A stretch of DNA of 46,629 nucleotides from Actinomycetota bacterium (GCA_026392845.1 JAPLBJ010000004.1:1-46629); one strand, 5' to 3'; shown: positions 1-9,023, counted from the first letter of the stretch. Numbers and translations are program-made. The notes: generated from the sequence alone by a model not told the origin.

Positions 1-1062
1 CATGGTCAGCAATACACAGCAGTTGACCGCGAATTGATGCTCTCCTATAAAGAGTCAACATCAGGTGTAATTCTTCACGAAGGTATCAATGAGGCCGGAT
101 CTGTTGCGTCCTTTACTGCAGTTGGTTCTTCATATTCAACACATAACGAACCAATGATTCCTGTCTATATTTTCTATTCAATGTTTGGTTTCCAGCGCAC
201 AGGAGATGCTTTCTGGGCAGCAGCAGATCAAATGACTCGTGGCTTTGTAATGGGAGCAACTGCTGGGCGTACAACGCTCAATGGTGAAGGTCTGCAACAC
301 GAAGATGGACATTCACATCTATTGGCTGCAACTAATCCTGCTGTTGTTTCATACGATCCAGCATTTGCATACGAAGTTGGACATATCTTCAAAGATGGTC
401 TGCGTCGTATGTATGGTGAAAATAGTGAGAACATTTTCTATTACATGACTATTTATAACGAGCCATACATGCATCCTGAAGAGCCAGAGAATTTAGATCT
501 AGAAGGTCTTCTCAAGGGTATTTATCTCTACGCACCTGGCGTAAGTCAGAAGAAGAAGCGCACTCAAATCTTAGCTTCAGGTGTTGCCCTCAACTGGGCC
601 CTCAAAGCACAGAAATTGCTCGAAGAAGATTGGGGCGTATCGGCCTCAGTTTGGTCAGTAACTTCATGGAATGAATTGCGCCGTGATGGGCTTGCAACTG
701 ATTCACACAATTTGCTACATCCAGCTTCAAAAAAGAGTGCATACATTTCGCAAAAATTAGCTGATGCACGTGGCCCAGTTATTGCGGTCAGTGATTTCAT
801 GCGCGCTGTACAAGATCAGATTGCACCTTGGATTGAGAATCCGTTCTACTCACTTGGCACCGACGGTTTTGGACTCTCTGATACTCGTGGCGCTCTACGT
901 CGTCACTTCAAGGTTGATGCTGAATCAATTACCGTTGCAACTCTGGCCCAGCTTGCTAAATCTGGTGAAATAAATGAGAAGCTAGTTCAGCAAGCAATTG
1001 ATAAGTATCGAATCTTTGATATTTCAGCAGCAGATGCTGGTAACACAGAGGGTTCTGGCTGA
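1..1062 (+). CDS. aceE: Pyruvate dehydrogenase E1 component, homodimeric type (3' part)
   Basis: This is the C-terminal 353 residues of the thiamine-diphosphate E1 subunit that decarboxylates pyruvate and passes the acetyl group to the lipoyl E2 of the pyruvate dehydrogenase complex. The reading frame is open from base 1, so the gene starts upstream of the window; family members are about 900 residues. The segment [12 protein letters not shown] at the very edge, then [29 protein letters not shown] and [12 protein letters not shown], all match the homodimeric AceE family rather than the alpha/beta heterodimer type. It ends in TGA and abuts the stop of the convergent MFS gene with no bases between, and no terminator hairpin is visible. 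The family assignment is very secure; the truncation is only the window edge. Confidence 0.97.
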   Translation, partial: HGQQYTAVDRELMLSYKESTSGVILHEGINEAGSVASFTAVGSSYSTHNEPMIPVYIFYSMFGFQRTGDAFWAAADQMTRGFVMGATAGRTTLNGEGLQHEDGHSHLLAATNPAVVSYDPAFAYEVGHIFKDGLRRMYGENSENIFYYMTIYNEPYMHPEEPENLDLEGLLKGIYLYAPGVSQKKKRTQILASGVALNWALKAQKLLEEDWGVSASVWSVTSWNELRRDGLATDSHNLLHPASKKSAYISQKLADARGPVIAVSDFMRAVQDQIAPWIENPFYSLGTDGFGLSDTRGALRRHFKVDAESITVATLAQLAKSGEINEKLVQQAIDKYRIFDISAADAGNTEGSG

Positions 1063-2256
1063 TTACTTAGTTAGTTTCGGAACTACAGCATGAGCAAAAT
1101 ATGGAACAAAGAGCAACATTACTGCTGGGATAAATAGCGCAATTCCTAAATTAGTAGCTTGCGCTGTCCAAGCAACTATCCACTTCGTTACAAATACTAG
1201 AAATACGTTTATCAACATTATTTCAGCCATCACGATGCTAGATGGTGCGCTAGATCGAGCATTTGCAGCATTAGTAAATATTGGACCAATAAATGAAGAA
1301 CCCAACCCCGAGATAAACATGCCACTGAGTAGAACTAGTAGAGCCATATTTCTATGCTCTCTGCCTAGTGCCATTGCTGCTGCAACAGCAGCAAAACAAC
1401 CAACTCCAGCACTCACTGCGCCTAGCGTTACCAACTTTTCAATCGCATGATTATCAAAGAGTCGATGAATCGCTAGTCGACCAAGAATCATTGCAATCAT
1501 AAAGACAATAAATGGAATCGTATTCAAGCCATTATCGAATCCCAAAGTATCTCTAGCAAAAATTGTAATCCAGTCTCCGATAGCGAATTCGAGATAACAG
1601 GCTAGTAACAAACCACCAGCAACTGCTTTATCAACGTGAAAATTAGCGATGAGAGTTCTTATGGAATAGTCATTATCTGGGCTCAGATCTGGAGCCATCA
1701 TTTCAGGTGATAGGTAGTAGAAAATTATTAGCATCGTGGAGAAAACAATCAAAGATAACAGGGTTATATGTACCTGTAGAGAGACCTTTCCAACTAAGAA
1801 TCCGGCGAGAAGAGCCGACGCAAGAGCACCCGCACTCCACATTCCACTGAGATGGGTCAGATGGATTTTGCCTGTCCTGCCTTGTAAATGAAATGTTTGA
1901 GTCTGATTTGCAATGACATAGGCTGAAATTGCTGCACCGAAAACAATATTGAATAGTAAAAATACTGCACTTGAAGTTGTATGAACGAGAACAAAAAGAC
2001 AGAACATGATCGTGCTCACGGAAGTAAAATAAATAATTTTATTGCCGTATCTGTGAACTACATGTCCCATTGTCAAAAGACTGATGATTGAACCTATCGA
2101 GCCAGTACTCAGAAGTGAACCAAACTGACCATTACCTAAATTAAGATTGGCTTTAAGTTCTGGAAAACGCGGAGTAAGGCCCATAATGCCAAAACCAAAT
2201 AGAAAATAGGTACAACGTAATAAATCTAATTCGCGCTTAGGAGATATTTTTCTCAT
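1063..2256 (-). CDS. MFS transporter, YbjJ-like
   Basis: A 397-residue protein with about twelve hydrophobic segments and the layout of the major facilitator superfamily. The loop after the second segment (GHVVHRYGNK, near residue 70) is a loose form of the MFS signature between TM2 and TM3. An acidic pair at the seventh helix (YLEFAIGDW) resembles the YbjJ/fucose-permease-like branch. The substrate cannot be read from the sequence. Its start codon overlaps the TGA of the upstream thioredoxin-like gene by one base (TGATG), so the two are probably translationally coupled in one transcript starting at the DUF4032 gene. Confidence in MFS membership is high, low for any substrate. Confidence 0.85.
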   Translation of the reverse strand: MRKISPKRELDLLRCTYFLFGFGIMGLTPRFPELKANLNLGNGQFGSLLSTGSIGSIISLLTMGHVVHRYGNKIIYFTSVSTIMFCLFVLVHTTSSAVFLLFNIVFGAAISAYVIANQTQTFHLQGRTGKIHLTHLSGMWSAGALASALLAGFLVGKVSLQVHITLLSLIVFSTMLIIFYYLSPEMMAPDLSPDNDYSIRTLIANFHVDKAVAGGLLLACYLEFAIGDWITIFARDTLGFDNGLNTIPFIVFMIAMILGRLAIHRLFDNHAIEKLVTLGAVSAGVGCFAAVAAAMALGREHRNMALLVLLSGMFISGLGSSFIGPIFTNAANARSSAPSSIVMAEIMLINVFLVFVTKWIVAWTAQATNLGIALFIPAVMLLFVPYFAHAVVPKLTK

Positions 2257-3116
2257 CAGTAGAGCGCATTCGCTAAGGCACTACGGGCGGTAATAACGCG
2301 GGGGTCGGCAGGATCTACAAGAACAAAAAGGATGAGCAGGTGATCTTTCGCTTTTGTCTTTTCATCTCCTGCATGGCTGCGAATAAAATCTAACAAGCGG
2401 TTGAAGGCGGCCTCAATGTCCCCCGTTACAACGGACATGTCTGCCGCATTTATCTGTAGGGCTACATCATCTAAATTTTTGTCAGCTTGATTCTTGATCA
2501 CTGCTAGATCTAAATTTTCAGTACGGATCAACAATTGGGTCTGAGCAAGTCCTAATTTTGCAAAAGGATCATTTGGTTTTCTAGTGAGCAATTTCTTATA
2601 AGCACTCTCAGCGCCAATGAAATCGCCTGCCTCTAATGCAGCGAGCGCCTCATCTTCTTCAGGCTCAATTTTCTCAACTGGTGCATCACCAATTCCTTGC
2701 TCGGCAGCGAGCGCTAAGACTTTATCGATAACTAATCGCACTTGAGCTTCCGGATAATTTTGTTCGAAAAGGGGAACCATCTGTTCTTTTATAAGGGCCA
2801 CGGCAAATGGAATCGTTGCAACTTGTAGCGCTTGAGCTACCTGTGGCTGGGCATCAATATCTACGCGAGCAAGTACCCATGCTCCAGCGCTCTCGCTTTC
2901 AATCTTTCCAAGAGTTGTAACCATCTCAACAGATTCTGGACTTCGCGCAGACCAACAAATAATAATGACTGCTTTGGTGCGTGAAGCAACAAGAATTTCT
3001 GAGGTCAAATTTGTAGGAGTAACTTCGATTCCAGCCATTGGGCCAGAACTTTCAACTTTTGGTTTTCCTAAGGAACTTAGATCTACCGCTCGTGCAAAAT
3101 TTGGAGGCAGAGTCAC
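2256..3116 (-). CDS. YbbN/CnoX-type thioredoxin-like co-chaperone without redox cysteines
   Basis: A 286-residue protein. Residues about 30-140 form a thioredoxin-like domain (RVDIDAQPQVAQALQVATIP carries the typical strand and cis-proline), and the rest is TPR-like (ALEAGDFIGAESAYKKLL). This matches the YbbN/CnoX family of thioredoxin-fold holdases that pass clients to GroEL. The usual WCxxC is replaced by WSARSPES, so there is no active-site disulfide; this WSxRSP variant occurs in actinobacterial members as I recall. It starts with GTG, chosen because an AGGA sits just upstream, overlapping the stop of the DUF4032 gene. The MFS gene follows with a one-base overlap. Confidence 0.85.
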   Translation of the reverse strand: MTLPPNFARAVDLSSLGKPKVESSGPMAGIEVTPTNLTSEILVASRTKAVIIICWSARSPESVEMVTTLGKIESESAGAWVLARVDIDAQPQVAQALQVATIPFAVALIKEQMVPLFEQNYPEAQVRLVIDKVLALAAEQGIGDAPVEKIEPEEDEALAALEAGDFIGAESAYKKLLTRKPNDPFAKLGLAQTQLLIRTENLDLAVIKNQADKNLDDVALQINAADMSVVTGDIEAAFNRLLDFIRSHAGDEKTKAKDHLLILFVLVDPADPRVITARSALANALY

Positions 3117-3125
3117 GTGCTTATC

Positions 3126-4352
3126 CTATAGGACTGCTGGTTCAACTCCAGAATCTCGACGAAATGGCAAAATATCTTTGAAATATGCCTGAGTTGCAAA
3201 TTCCAGTCCAACATCTTTTCCAGCCTTCTCATTGAGATACCAGCGATGCTCTAGTACTTCATGGAAGAGTTGAGCATGTTCAATACGTCCTCGAAGTGAG
3301 TCAGGAATCATTGCAATAATTGGATTGAATATTTCGCGCAACCATTTGCTCGCGCTCACTTGAATTGTTGGACGAGGTTCTGCTTCACGGCCTCGATATC
3401 GATCAAAAGATGCCAGCAGTCGCTTTGCTTGTAATTCTTCAGTCTCAAGTCCCGTAAGTTCGCGCAATCGTGCTTGGTGGTAGCCCGCAGCAACAAGTTT
3501 TGGTTGGAAAGAAAGTAATTTTGTCTCTCCATCTAAAGAAACAGATACCTCTTCAACAGCAAATCCAAGGTCTTGTAAGTGGCGCATCGCTTTTTCAACT
3601 GCATGTCGATCCGATGGATCAAGGAATTGTGGCTCTCGAAGCGTTGCCCATAATCTGCGATAGCGCTTTATGACTGCCTCGCTTGCGCGAATTGGATCCA
3701 TGCCGGGATAAAGAACACCTGATAGAGCTAAATCATCGAGCTCCGCTGCGACATTGAAATGTGCAATCTCTAAATCATGTTCGCGTTGGCCATCACTAAG
3801 TGTTTTCTGAAATTCGCCCGTTTCTGCATCGACTAGGTAGGCAGCAAAACCTTCGGCATCTCTGCGAAATAACGTATTAGAGAGCGAGCAATCTCCCCAC
3901 CAAAAACCTAGGAGGTGCAAGCGCACAAGTAAGAGCGCTAACGCATTGGCCATTGTTGTTATTTCATGAACAGAGACAGCGCCAGATAAGAGCACCCGAT
4001 AAGGCAGCGAATATGGCAAGAAACGTGTGGCTAATGCACAAGGTAATTCTTCGCCTTGAGGATTCTTTCGTCCTTCAACGACAGCAATCGGTTCAACACT
4101 TGGCGCACCCAATTTATTGAGTTCTCGCAGGATTTTGTATTCACGATTAGCGAACTCCGAAACCGTTTCTTTAACTGCATACACTTCAGCATCGGGTGCA
4201 TCACTTGTTCGAACTAAGCGCACAACGTGTCGTGAGATACCGCGTTTTTCTGCAAGTGATGGATCTTCTGGCCATTCCTCAAGACTTTGATGCCACGGCA
4301 AAACAGTGACAGCGGCGATTTCTTCGCCGAGACCTGTTATTCGAAGTGCCAT
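3126..4352 (-). CDS. DUF4032 protein, kinase-like fold
   Basis: A 408-residue protein of the actinobacterial DUF4032 family. The first half resembles a lipopolysaccharide-kinase/RIO-type ATP-binding fold: VYAVKE (candidate ATP-lysine), HLLGFWWGDCSLSNTLF (catalytic-loop-like, D followed by N) and YLVDAETGEF (in place of DFG). The second half is the family-specific C-terminal region, rich in charged residues (DRYRGREAEPRPTIQ). A biochemical role is not established to my knowledge. The ATG lies six bases after a GATAAT box with no Shine-Dalgarno, so the mRNA is probably leaderless. It is divergent from the AI-2E-family gene and heads the run to the YbbN-like and MFS genes. Confidence 0.8.
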   Translation of the reverse strand: MALRITGLGEEIAAVTVLPWHQSLEEWPEDPSLAEKRGISRHVVRLVRTSDAPDAEVYAVKETVSEFANREYKILRELNKLGAPSVEPIAVVEGRKNPQGEELPCALATRFLPYSLPYRVLLSGAVSVHEITTMANALALLLVRLHLLGFWWGDCSLSNTLFRRDAEGFAAYLVDAETGEFQKTLSDGQREHDLEIAHFNVAAELDDLALSGVLYPGMDPIRASEAVIKRYRRLWATLREPQFLDPSDRHAVEKAMRHLQDLGFAVEEVSVSLDGETKLLSFQPKLVAAGYHQARLRELTGLETEELQAKRLLASFDRYRGREAEPRPTIQVSASKWLREIFNPIIAMIPDSLRGRIEHAQLFHEVLEHRWYLNEKAGKDVGLEFATQAYFKDILPFRRDSGVEPAVL

Positions 4353-4358
4353 AAGGTC

Positions 4359-4364
4359 ATTATC
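4359..4364 (-). promoter_or_regulatory. Probable -10 box of a leaderless promoter (DUF4032 gene)
   Basis: On the minus strand GATAAT ends six bases before the ATG at 4352, which would put the transcript start at or next to the start codon. No Shine-Dalgarno is present and no convincing -35 hexamer was found. Confidence 0.5.
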
Positions 4365-4403
4365 TAGTATTTAGATTACGGGGAGATGAACACGTGCCTA
4401 TCG

Positions 4404-4421
4404 TGCTCAAGAATATGAGCA
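4404..4421. promoter_or_regulatory. Inverted repeat TGCTCA-N6-TGAGCA between divergent genes
   Basis: A perfect 6-base inverted repeat with a 6-base spacer lies just upstream of the -10 box of the AI-2E-family gene, over its -35 region, in the 90-base gap shared with the DUF4032 promoter. It may be an operator; no regulator is known and the short length means chance is possible. Confidence 0.3.
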
Positions 4422-4430
4422 ATCCCACTT

Positions 4431-4436
4431 TAGAAT
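4431..4436 (+). promoter_or_regulatory. Probable -10 box of a leaderless promoter (AI-2E-family gene)
   Basis: TAGAAT is followed by six bases and then the ATG at 4443. There is no Shine-Dalgarno, so transcription probably starts at the A of ATG. Confidence 0.55.
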
Positions 4437-4442
4437 GGGGTC

Positions 4443-5588
4443 ATGGTCATCAAAGCAACAATCAAGAAGACTCAAAAGAAGCTTAGTTCATCTATTTCTC
4501 GTAAAGAAAAGAATGTAACTCCACCAGATTATGGTGTTATGGGAGTTCCAATCAATCGTGCAAACCCATTCTATTTTGGCTTTATTGCAACGACAGGGGC
4601 CTTATGCGCAATTGTCCTGCTGCGCGCTTTAGCCAGTACAAGCCAAATATTTATTCTTATTCTTATTGCGCTGTTCTTAGCAATGGGGCTCAACCCAGCA
4701 GTTGAAGCGATCCGTCGCCGTGGAACAACAAGAAGCCAAGCAGTTGCACTTATTTTTATTCTTGTCATCGCATTTGTTATTTTCTTTGCGTGGGTCGTTA
4801 TTCCACCTGTAGTTTCACAGGGATCGCAGCTTATAAATAAGGGTCCCGAACTACTTTCACAACTAAAGAATAATTCCTACATCAATGAATTTAATACCCA
4901 ATACGGAATCATTGATACTCTCCAAAGCAAACTGCTCTCTATTACGAAAGATGGAACGCTACTTATTTCAACATTCGGCGGAGTCGTTGGGGTTGGAAAG
5001 TCGGTATTGAGCGGAACATTTTCCGGGCTCACAATTTTGATTTTGACTCTCTATTTCTTGAGCTCGCTTCATCAAGCAACAGAACTTGGTTTGAGCCTTG
5101 TGCCTGCTAGTCGTCGCGAGCGAGTTCGCAGATTGACATATGCAATTATCGATCGAGTTGGCCTATTCGTTGGCAGCCAAGTGATCATCGCATTTATGGC
5201 TGCCATTTACATATTCTTCTTATCGATAATTTTGGCGCTGCCATCACCTATTGCAATTGCCATGGTTGTACTTGTTTGCGGTCTCGTGCCACTCATTGGT
5301 CACTTCTTGGGATGCGGTGTTGTCACAATAATTGCTCTTACTCAATCAATAACTATTGGGCTCATCGCTTTTGTAGCCTATGTTCTCTACGTTCAAGTTG
5401 AGAACTATCTAGTTACACCACGGATTATGAAGCGCACACTTTCAGTTCCAGGGGCAGTAACAATAATTTCAGCCATGATTGGTTCGTCGTTGCTCGGTCT
5501 AATCGGTGGATTACTTGCTGTTCCAGTTGCTGCAGCAGTTATTTTGATTCTAGATGAAGTAGTTATTCCTAAAGCAAATAACGAATAA
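4443..5588 (+). CDS. AI-2E family transporter (PerM/YdiK-like)
   Basis: A 381-residue integral membrane protein with a short, basic cytoplasmic N-terminus (about 40 residues, Lys-rich) and about eight hydrophobic segments. It shows the family pattern NPAVEAIRRRG after TM2, VVIPPVVSQ, a helical soluble section around residues 120-180, and the conserved C-terminal YVQVENYLVTPRIMKRTLSVPG. The family is named after TqsA, but many members act as secondary transporters of unknown substrate, so autoinducer export should not be assumed. The start sits six bases after a TAGAAT box (leaderless). It converges on the alpha/beta hydrolase with no bases between the two stops. Confidence 0.9.
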   Translation: MVIKATIKKTQKKLSSSISRKEKNVTPPDYGVMGVPINRANPFYFGFIATTGALCAIVLLRALASTSQIFILILIALFLAMGLNPAVEAIRRRGTTRSQAVALIFILVIAFVIFFAWVVIPPVVSQGSQLINKGPELLSQLKNNSYINEFNTQYGIIDTLQSKLLSITKDGTLLISTFGGVVGVGKSVLSGTFSGLTILILTLYFLSSLHQATELGLSLVPASRRERVRRLTYAIIDRVGLFVGSQVIIAFMAAIYIFFLSIILALPSPIAIAMVVLVCGLVPLIGHFLGCGVVTIIALTQSITIGLIAFVAYVLYVQVENYLVTPRIMKRTLSVPGAVTIISAMIGSSLLGLIGGLLAVPVAAAVILILDEVVIPKANNE

Positions 5589-6299
5589 CTAGTACTCCAA
5601 AGGAAGCGGTGCTTTGTCTGGGGTTATTACTGCTGTAATTTCACTAAGCACTCGATGAACTGATGGCTCACCTATCCATAAATGTTTAGCTCCATCGACT
5701 GCAATAATCTTCATTTGTTTTACTACAGCAAAACGAAGTCTCGCCTCATCCGGTTGCAAGTAATCATCATATTCGGGAACGAGGGATGTAATAACGCGCC
5801 CATCGTGGGCCCAGAATTGCAAATCAGAATCAACAGAAGTGCGAAGTGGCGGGCTAAGGAGAATCAATCCTTGTATTCGAAAATCGCGTGCATGGCGAAG
5901 TGCGAGATCTGTTCCGAATGACCAGCCAACAACCCAGAGTTTTTCAATTTTCAAAGTATCAAAGCAGTACGCAAGCATCGCTTCAACATCTAATCCCTCT
6001 GCCCCGCCATTATCAAATGTTCCTGTACTCGTTCCGCGATCACTTGTTGTGCCGCGGGTATTGAAACGCACAACAATGATGCCGGCTAATGCAGGAAGTC
6101 GGTATGAAGCTTTTTTGAATACATGACTATCCATCATTCCCCCCGCTGTCGGCAGCGGATGTAAACACAGGATTGCTCCACGAGCCGGGGTGAGAGGTTG
6201 TGCAACTTCTCCCACCAGGGTGACTCCATCTGAAGTCATAACTTCAAATTCCGTGCGAGTAGCAGGCAAGACCGTATTTGCTCTAATCACTTCGGCCAT
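5589..6299 (-). CDS. Alpha/beta hydrolase
   Basis: A 236-residue alpha/beta-hydrolase. LCLHPLPTAGGMMDSHV gives the oxyanion-side HP motif, VVRFNTRGTTSDRGTST is the typical strand after it, GWSFGT near residue 130 is the nucleophile elbow with Ser, and VDGAKHLWIGEP supplies the catalytic His. This pattern fits the short hydrolases related to dienelactone hydrolases and YfhR/SCO-type esterases; the substrate is unknown. The start ATG lies seven bases after a TAAGAT box with no Shine-Dalgarno. It is divergent from the aldehyde dehydrogenase with a 38-base gap and converges directly on the AI-2E-family gene. Confidence 0.85.
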   Translation of the reverse strand: MAEVIRANTVLPATRTEFEVMTSDGVTLVGEVAQPLTPARGAILCLHPLPTAGGMMDSHVFKKASYRLPALAGIIVVRFNTRGTTSDRGTSTGTFDNGGAEGLDVEAMLAYCFDTLKIEKLWVVGWSFGTDLALRHARDFRIQGLILLSPPLRTSVDSDLQFWAHDGRVITSLVPEYDDYLQPDEARLRFAVVKQMKIIAVDGAKHLWIGEPSVHRVLSEITAVITPDKAPLPLEY

Positions 6300-6306
6300 A
6301 CTTCAA

Positions 6307-6312
6307 ATCTTA
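6307..6312 (-). promoter_or_regulatory. Probable -10 box of a leaderless promoter (hydrolase gene)
   Basis: On the minus strand TAAGAT is followed by seven bases and the ATG at 6299. It lies back to back with the TACTCT box of the divergent aldehyde dehydrogenase gene. Confidence 0.45.
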
Positions 6313-6324
6313 TCTATAGGGCAC

Positions 6325-6330
6325 TACTCT
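6325..6330 (+). promoter_or_regulatory. Probable -10 box of a leaderless promoter (aldehyde dehydrogenase gene)
   Basis: TACTCT fits TANNNT and ends seven bases before the ATG at 6338; no Shine-Dalgarno precedes the gene. An alternative -10 is TATAGG at 6315-6320, which would leave a short leader. Confidence 0.4.
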
Positions 6331-6337
6331 TTCACCC

Positions 6338-7819
6338 ATGGTTATTCATCACGGCGCAACATTTGATTCTCATTTTCCTGTCACTGGCGAAGTGGTCGGT
6401 ACTTATCCAATATTTGGCGCAGATGATGTGCAAGTAGCAGTTGCATCAGCTCGTGTTGTCTCCCCTGCATGGCAAAAACTTGGATTCAATGGACGAAAGA
6501 GAGTCTTGCTCGCCTGGAGTAATCTAATTATTAATCGCGTAGATGAAGTAACTGAACTCATTTCACGAGAAACAGGAAAACCAGTAAGTGATGCAAAATT
6601 AGAAGCTAGTTTGGCTGTTACTCACCTTGGTTGGGCAGCGCGCAATGCAGGTGAAATTATGCGTACATCACACCGCTCTCCCGGCTTAGTGATGGCGAAT
6701 ATGTCGGCAACTGTTGAGCGCTCACCACTTGGTGTCATTGGAGTTATTGGTCCATGGAACTATCCAATATTTACACCGATGGGATCAATTGCATATTCAT
6801 TAGCAGCAGGTAACACAGTCGTATTCAAGCCAAGTGAATTCACTCCTGGAGTTGGAATGTGGCTTGCCCAAACATTTAGTGAAGTTGCACCATTTGAACA
6901 TATTTTTACATGCATCACTGGACTTGGAGAAACAGGAAAAGCCCTCTGCGAAAGCGGAGTGGATAAGTTAGCGTTTACTGGATCCACTAAAACCGCAAAA
7001 ATTGTTGCCGCAACGTGTGCGACAACCATGACACCTGTTGTTCTTGAATGTGGTGGGAAAGATCCAGTAATTGTTGCAGCGGATGCCGATATCAAACGCG
7101 CTGTTGATGCAACCATCTGGTCTGCGATGAGCAATGCGGGCCAAACATGCATTGGTGCAGAACGTGTTTATGTTCATGAAAGCGTTGCCGATCAATTTAT
7201 TTCAGGAATGGTTGAAGCGGCAAGAAATATTCACCCTGGTGCACCTGGTGTTGGAAATTACGGACCAGCAACAATGCCAAGGCAACTCGACATTATTGAA
7301 TCCCACATCAAGGATGCAATTGCGCGTGGAGGAACTCCCGTTTTTGGTGGAGCCGATTCTGTAAAGAAGCCCTACGTTGAACCAGTCATTTTGGTTGATG
7401 TGCCTGAAGATTCAACTGCTGTGCGCGAAGAAACTTTTGGCCCAACAATTGTTATTAATCGGGTGAGCAGCATGGATGAAGCTATTCAACTATCAAATGC
7501 TTCACGTTATGGACTTGGCGCATCTATCTGGTCCAAGCGTCAAGGTAAAAGAATTGCTTCACAACTCAAATGTGGAATGGTTGCTATCAATTCAGTGATT
7601 TCTTTTGCTGCAATTGCATCTGTGCCTTTTGGCGGCGTCAAAGACAGTGGTTATGGACGTATTCACGGACCTGAGGGAATTCTCGAATTCACATATCCGC
7701 GCACTGTTGTTCGTGCACGTTTTCAGATCCCAATAGCCTTCACAAGTTTCAAGCGCACTGAAGGTAATGACAAACTTATTATTTTTCTGACTAAATGGCT
7801 AAAAGGTCGTCTTGGTTAA
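6338..7819 (+). CDS. NAD(P)-dependent aldehyde dehydrogenase
   Basis: A full-length 493-residue member of the ALDH superfamily, oxidising an aldehyde to the acid. All catalytic marks are present: GPWNYP (Asn of the oxyanion hole), VFKPSEF (cofactor Lys), the glycine motif FTGSTKT, VLECGGKDP (general-base Glu) and NAGQTCIGAERV (catalytic Cys), then EETFGPT near the C-terminal third. The C-terminal tail after FGGVKDSGYGR is about 60 residues longer than in soluble betaine-aldehyde-type enzymes, resembling actinobacterial succinate-semialdehyde-like members; the substrate is not determined. The last four bases overlap the convergent zinc-ribbon gene. Confidence 0.93.
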   Translation: MVIHHGATFDSHFPVTGEVVGTYPIFGADDVQVAVASARVVSPAWQKLGFNGRKRVLLAWSNLIINRVDEVTELISRETGKPVSDAKLEASLAVTHLGWAARNAGEIMRTSHRSPGLVMANMSATVERSPLGVIGVIGPWNYPIFTPMGSIAYSLAAGNTVVFKPSEFTPGVGMWLAQTFSEVAPFEHIFTCITGLGETGKALCESGVDKLAFTGSTKTAKIVAATCATTMTPVVLECGGKDPVIVAADADIKRAVDATIWSAMSNAGQTCIGAERVYVHESVADQFISGMVEAARNIHPGAPGVGNYGPATMPRQLDIIESHIKDAIARGGTPVFGGADSVKKPYVEPVILVDVPEDSTAVREETFGPTIVINRVSSMDEAIQLSNASRYGLGASIWSKRQGKRIASQLKCGMVAINSVISFAAIASVPFGGVKDSGYGRIHGPEGILEFTYPRTVVRARFQIPIAFTSFKRTEGNDKLIIFLTKWLKGRLG

Positions 7820-8127
7820 TATCTAGGTGCATTTCGTGTGCGCTCTGTGTTAGGGCCACGATTATTTTTCTTTGCCCAGCACGCAGTGTGCCAATGTCTG
7901 CGACCATCTTCGTCATATTCAAGCCATGCAACTATGTGTGGCGTAGCCATAGGAATTACTTGATCGCAACCTGGGCAGCGATATGGTTTATTAGATGCAG
8001 ATCCTGTTAGTTTGCGAACTCGATAAATGCCATCTGGATGTTCTTCGATCGTTTCATTTGAAGGGTTGATTTCACGTTCTTCAGACTTAGGCCGGCGATT
8101 TTTAGGGTAATTTTTACGCGGGCTCAT
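7816..8127 (-). CDS. Small actinobacterial zinc-ribbon-like protein
   Basis: A 103-residue protein with a very basic, disordered N-terminus (KNYPKNRRPKSEERE), then a compact Cys/His module: YRCPGCDQVI, PHIVAW, RRHWHTACW. The CxxC plus HxxC arrangement suggests one bound zinc. Similar proteins are widespread in Actinobacteria, and some database entries label them ATP/GTP-binding, for which I see no nucleotide motif here. Function unknown; nucleic-acid binding is plausible from the basic tail. It is divergent from the ABC exporter genes and overlaps the end of the aldehyde dehydrogenase gene by four bases. Confidence 0.8.
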   Translation of the reverse strand: MSPRKNYPKNRRPKSEEREINPSNETIEEHPDGIYRVRKLTGSASNKPYRCPGCDQVIPMATPHIVAWLEYDEDGRRHWHTACWAKKNNRGPNTERTRNAPRY

Positions 8128-8159
8128 GGCGCTATTTTCGCACTTTTTGCTGCAAGTAG

Positions 8160-8165
8160 CATAAT
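8160..8165 (+). promoter_or_regulatory. Probable -10 box of a leaderless promoter (ABC exporter operon)
   Basis: CATAAT ends six bases before the GTG at 8172. TTCGCA at 8137-8142 is a possible -35 with a 17-base spacer (four of six consensus bases). No Shine-Dalgarno precedes the GTG. Confidence 0.5.
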
Positions 8166-8171
8166 GAGCGT

Positions 8172-9023
8172 GTGAATGTCATAGAAGTTCGTGGGCTACG
8201 TAAGTCATATGCAAGCCTCGAGGCTGTTCGTGGCATCAATTTATCAATTACCAAAGGTGAGATTTTTTCACTCCTTGGCCCCAACGGTGCTGGCAAGACA
8301 ACAACAGTTGAGATTCTTGAAGGCTTTAGAACTCGTGATGCTGGTGAAGTAAAAGTCTTGGGTTTTGATCCCGCAACACAAGGCCGAGCATCACGTGAAT
8401 GGCGAAATCGTATTGGGATTGTCCTTCAATCGACATCAGATGCAGGTGACCTCACCGTTTCAGAGACCATCTCACATTTTTCTGGGTATTACTCCAATCC
8501 TCGTAATCCCGAAGAAGTTATTGCTGCGGTGGGCCTTGAAGATAAATCCAAAGATTTGATTCGAAATTTGAGCGGTGGTCAACGCCGGCGACTCGATGTT
8601 GCGCTTGGAATTATTGGAAACCCAGAACTTCTATTCCTTGATGAACCAACAACTGGATTTGATCCCGAAGCTCGTCGTGCATTTTGGTCACTTATCGATG
8701 GCCTGCGAAACGATGGCACCACAATTGTGCTTACAACTCACTATTTGGATGAGGCAGAGGCCCTCGCTGATCGAGTTGCTGTTATCAATCATGGTCAAAT
8801 AATTGAAGTTTCAACCCCGACGCAACTTGGAGGGCGCTCTACTTCTAAAGCCCTGGTGCAATGGCGCGATAATGGCGAGCTGAAAAGCCAAGAGACAGAG
8901 AACCCGACAGCCCTCGTATCAACATTGACTACCCAATTTTCAGGCGAAATTCCAGAACTCAGTGTTACTCGACCATCACTTGAAGATATTTATTTGAAAA
9001 TGATTGGCCGCGCTGATGAGTAA
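8172..9023 (+). CDS. ABC-2 type exporter, ATP-binding subunit
   Basis: A 283-residue ABC ATPase. Walker A GPNGAGKT is at residues 36-43, the Q-loop at IVLQSTSD, the signature LSGGQ at 133-137, Walker B LLFLDEPT at 153-160 and the switch His in LTTHYLDEA. The class (DrrA/CcmA-like with a short C-terminal extension) works with ABC-2 permeases in export of drugs, lipids or polysaccharides. It starts with GTG, chosen because the protein aligns from MNVIEVRGL and a -10 box sits six bases upstream. The permease gene begins within its last codons, so the two subunits are translationally coupled. Confidence 0.95.
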   Translation: MNVIEVRGLRKSYASLEAVRGINLSITKGEIFSLLGPNGAGKTTTVEILEGFRTRDAGEVKVLGFDPATQGRASREWRNRIGIVLQSTSDAGDLTVSETISHFSGYYSNPRNPEEVIAAVGLEDKSKDLIRNLSGGQRRRLDVALGIIGNPELLFLDEPTTGFDPEARRAFWSLIDGLRNDGTTIVLTTHYLDEAEALADRVAVINHGQIIEVSTPTQLGGRSTSKALVQWRDNGELKSQETENPTALVSTLTTQFSGEIPELSVTRPSLEDIYLKMIGRADE

